Under the pieces are notes generated by a model. That model saw only the letters and a list, made by a program, of their open reading frames with translations. It searched no databases and had not been told where the DNA came from. Shown here piece by piece: positions 62,286 to 64,000 of a stretch of DNA of 64,000 nucleotides (the first letter of the stretch is position 1; every line of letters starts with the position of its first letter). This DNA is from Treponema sp. UBA1793 (lineage in GTDB: Bacteria; Spirochaetota; Spirochaetia; Treponematales; Treponemataceae): contig DCFX01000097.1 of NCBI GenBank assembly GCA_002314445.1, positions 40,985 through 104,984 of the forward strand. Direction: 5' to 3'. Position numbers and translations under genes: made by a program.

Positions 62286-63841
62286 ATTCGATCCGTTGTC
62301 AGATTGTCCGGGAATTCAAATTTCTGCCGGTAATCAACCTGCGAAGCAAACGTCGATGCGGCAAAGAATGAAAGTTCTCCGGTCCTGTGGACGTTCGTGT
62401 CCGCAAATGCACCTGTCGCTGCAGTACAGATTATAAGCCCTGTTATGATTCCTCTTTTTTTGCTTTTCAAAAAAATGAACACGAGGAAGCAGAGTGCCGC
62501 AATGCAGAGAATGGCAAAATAATCTCCGGCCGTACTGTACACTGTCCGTCCGCCCTTTACGGGAACCTGTGCGAACTGCAGGCTGCTGTCCGTTGTAAAA
62601 TAATCGCTTTGCGAAAGTATTTCTCCGCGGTTGTCTACCGCTGCGGAACGGCCGGAGCCTGTGATGCGGACAAGTGAAAATCCGTTTTCCACGGCCCTGA
62701 ACGCTGCCATCTGCGTATGGAGCGGATCAATTGCCTTCCAGTCATTACCAGGGACAAGAAGAATGTCGGTCCGGCTTTTCCCTGCCTGCCTGATAAGCGC
62801 GGGGAAATCCATATCAAAACAGATTGCAAGACCGATGTTTCCATACGGAGTTGTAAACACGGGGAGTCTGCCGGAACCACGGACGGATGGTTCTCCCGGC
62901 ACCGGACGTGATTTCAGGTACGTATCGAGGATAGTGCCGTCAGGGCCAATCATGACTATTTTGTTCTCATATTTGCCTTTTTCCCCTGCTGCCGGAGTTC
63001 CCGCCGTTGCAGCAAGATAAATTTCATTGTCTGCTGCGAGTGCTCTGCATTGCTCAAGGAACTGTGCTTCGTCATTGCGTGACGCAGGCTTAACGGCGAA
63101 TTCCGGCCACACGACAATCTTTGCCCCTGCAGCCGCGGCCTTTTCCGTGTTTGAAAAATAATAGTCTGCGGGAGAGTCTGTTTCTTCCCGAAGGGCATTG
63201 ACACCTGCAATACATACCGTCTGCGCGGCTTCCGGACGGAACTTCAAACGTGCACCACCGAAACAGAGAACGGCGGCGAGTAGTACTGCATACAGCATAC
63301 CCGTTTTTTTCTGCACCTGCGGTGATGCATTACCACCGCCTGTCACGGTAAAGACGACTGGCGCGAACCAGGCCAGAAGAAATACGATACCCCAGAGACC
63401 GGTCAGAGACGCCGTCTGCAGTACGGACGGAACGTAAAACTGGGTGTATGCAGCGGATGCCCATGTTCCGAAAGGATTGAAAAGTGCAGAAACGTATTCA
63501 ACCGCAGTCCATGCAAGAGGAAAGGGCAGTGTGGAAATAACGCCTGTAAACCTTTTGCAGAATATACGGTCGATGACATAGGGAATAAAATAAGTTCCTG
63601 CAATAGCGGTAACCGTCAGAAAATATGAAATTCCCGTAAGCGGAACAACTTTTGTAAATATAATCAGATACAGGACGGTGTAAACTGCAAACACCGGTAT
63701 AAGGTAACGGATTTTGACCATCCTCGTTATTCTGAGCAGAAAAACCGGAGCAAGCCATGCCGCGGCCGGAATAATCCACCTGCCGTTCGAAAAAAGTATT
63801 CCGACTGCCGCCAGTACGGCAGTAAGTAAAAAATTGTACAT
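62282..63841 (-). CDS. lnt: Apolipoprotein N-acyltransferase with a fused outer-membrane-protein-like tail
   Basis: The protein has 519 residues. The N-terminal membrane domain (about 1-200) is followed by a carbon-nitrogen hydrolase domain with VVWPEFAV (catalytic Glu), the LLVPGNDW region and AICFDMDFP (catalytic Cys), and a last helix ending about residue 460. It N-acylates lipoproteins in the inner membrane. The ATG follows AAAGGAGG. Residues 463-519 are extra: RGIITGLIICTAATGAFA looks like a signal peptide and the rest like beta strands. The junction lies at a run of seven A's (minus strand; 62455-62461). With six A's, lnt would stop four codons later after KSKKEES. Confidence 0.88.
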   Translation of the reverse strand: MYNFLLTAVLAAVGILFSNGRWIIPAAAWLAPVFLLRITRMVKIRYLIPVFAVYTVLYLIIFTKVVPLTGISYFLTVTAIAGTYFIPYVIDRIFCKRFTGVISTLPFPLAWTAVEYVSALFNPFGTWASAAYTQFYVPSVLQTASLTGLWGIVFLLAWFAPVVFTVTGGGNASPQVQKKTGMLYAVLLAAVLCFGGARLKFRPEAAQTVCIAGVNALREETDSPADYYFSNTEKAAAAGAKIVVWPEFAVKPASRNDEAQFLEQCRALAADNEIYLAATAGTPAAGEKGKYENKIVMIGPDGTILDTYLKSRPVPGEPSVRGSGRLPVFTTPYGNIGLAICFDMDFPALIRQAGKSRTDILLVPGNDWKAIDPLHTQMAAFRAVENGFSLVRITGSGRSAAVDNRGEILSQSDYFTTDSSLQFAQVPVKGGRTVYSTAGDYFAILCIAALCFLVFIFLKSKKRGIITGLIICTAATGAFADTNVHRTGELSFFAASTFASQVDYRQKFEFPDNLTTDRI

Positions 63842-63933
63842 CAGTACCTCCTTTGAGATGATGTACAGTAGCGGAATTATGGGTGGTGTATCGTCCTGAT
63901 AAACGGAATTTCGCTTTTGTTTATTCGTGCGGA

Positions 63934-63980
63934 GGGTTTAATACCCCGCCCCTTGGGGCGTATGAAGGGTATTAAATCCC
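63934..63980. repeat. Nested inverted repeat upstream of lnt
   Basis: An outer stem (GGGTTTAATACCC at 63934-63946 with 63967-63980, one bulge) encloses a perfect inner hairpin CGCCCC-TT-GGGGCG at 63947-63960. It may be the terminator of a gene beyond the window or a dispersed repeat. The rest of 63842-64000 shows no gene. Confidence 0.6.
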
Positions 63981-64000
63981 GACTGCAATACCTTTAGAGA

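Noticed and set aside
62276..62290. Programmed -1 frameshift joining lnt to the barrel fragment
   Set aside because: No slippery heptamer or downstream stem was seen at the ATGA overlap; mutation or simple coupling is more likely.
63934..63980. Possible tRNA or riboswitch
   Set aside because: The folded arms do not form a cloverleaf, no CCA-end acceptor stem is present and no known riboswitch core was recognised.

Overview
The window looks like chromosomal DNA of a diderm, probably anaerobic, sugar-fermenting host-associated bacterium, most consistent with a Treponema-like spirochaete. The diderm clues are an apolipoprotein N-acyltransferase, a Wza-like SLBB polysaccharide export protein and a small outer-membrane barrel remnant. 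The gut-spirochaete/Clostridia style clues are LplABC-type sugar importers controlled by YesM/YesN two-component pairs, cytoplasmic glycosidases, and lipoproteins with relaxed lipoboxes. The genus is an inference. No rRNA, tRNA, CRISPR array, transposase or prophage gene was found, and no gap without a gene exceeds about 240 bases.

Layout. (1) 1-10032: reductive pyrimidine/hydantoin catabolism. It holds an importer (permease end plus a lipoprotein binding protein whose two halves are in swapped order), dihydropyrimidinase, PreA-type dihydropyrimidine dehydrogenase, an N-carbamoyl amino acid amidohydrolase, a PucR regulator, a class III aminotransferase and an iron-dependent alcohol dehydrogenase. 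Together these could take uracil through beta-alanine to malonate semialdehyde and 3-hydroxypropionate. (2) 10101-14445: Wzz-like and SLBB polysaccharide export pair, EamA transporter, nicotinamidase. (3) 14477-22765: sugar cluster A (YesN, YesM, binding protein, two permeases, GH1). (4) 22958-30499: sugar cluster B (GntR/LacI-type repressor with two identical palindromic operators, binding protein, two permeases, GH38 alpha-mannosidase). (5) 30570-45037: mixed region with secreted phosphoesterase, PHP hydrolase, HAD hydrolase, SGNH-like lipoprotein, Crp-like regulator with DUF4386 protein, a three-gene ABC-2 exporter, MATE, acetyltransferase, GH3, and a TetR/EFR1-ferredoxin/DUF4345 set with a striking operator array. 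(6) 45111-56942: sugar cluster C, a paralogue of cluster A with an extra AraC regulator and a GH78 alpha-L-rhamnosidase. (7) 57027-64000: seven-repeat lipoprotein, AT-rich MarR/MATE pair, FIST-GGDEF diguanylate cyclase, and lnt fused to a broken outer-membrane protein gene.

The three sugar clusters share one logic: a binding protein and two permeases import an oligosaccharide, and a cytoplasmic glycosidase without a signal peptide splits it. None has its own ATP-binding subunit, so a shared MsmX/MsmK-type ATPase elsewhere is expected. The most unusual observations are the circularly permuted binding protein at 614-1741, the lnt-outer membrane protein fusion at 62064-62460, the seven-repeat propeller-like lipoprotein at 57027-58157, the dehydrogenase that carries extra N-terminal cysteine clusters but no FAD/NAD domains, and the GTATAC array at 43807-43850.
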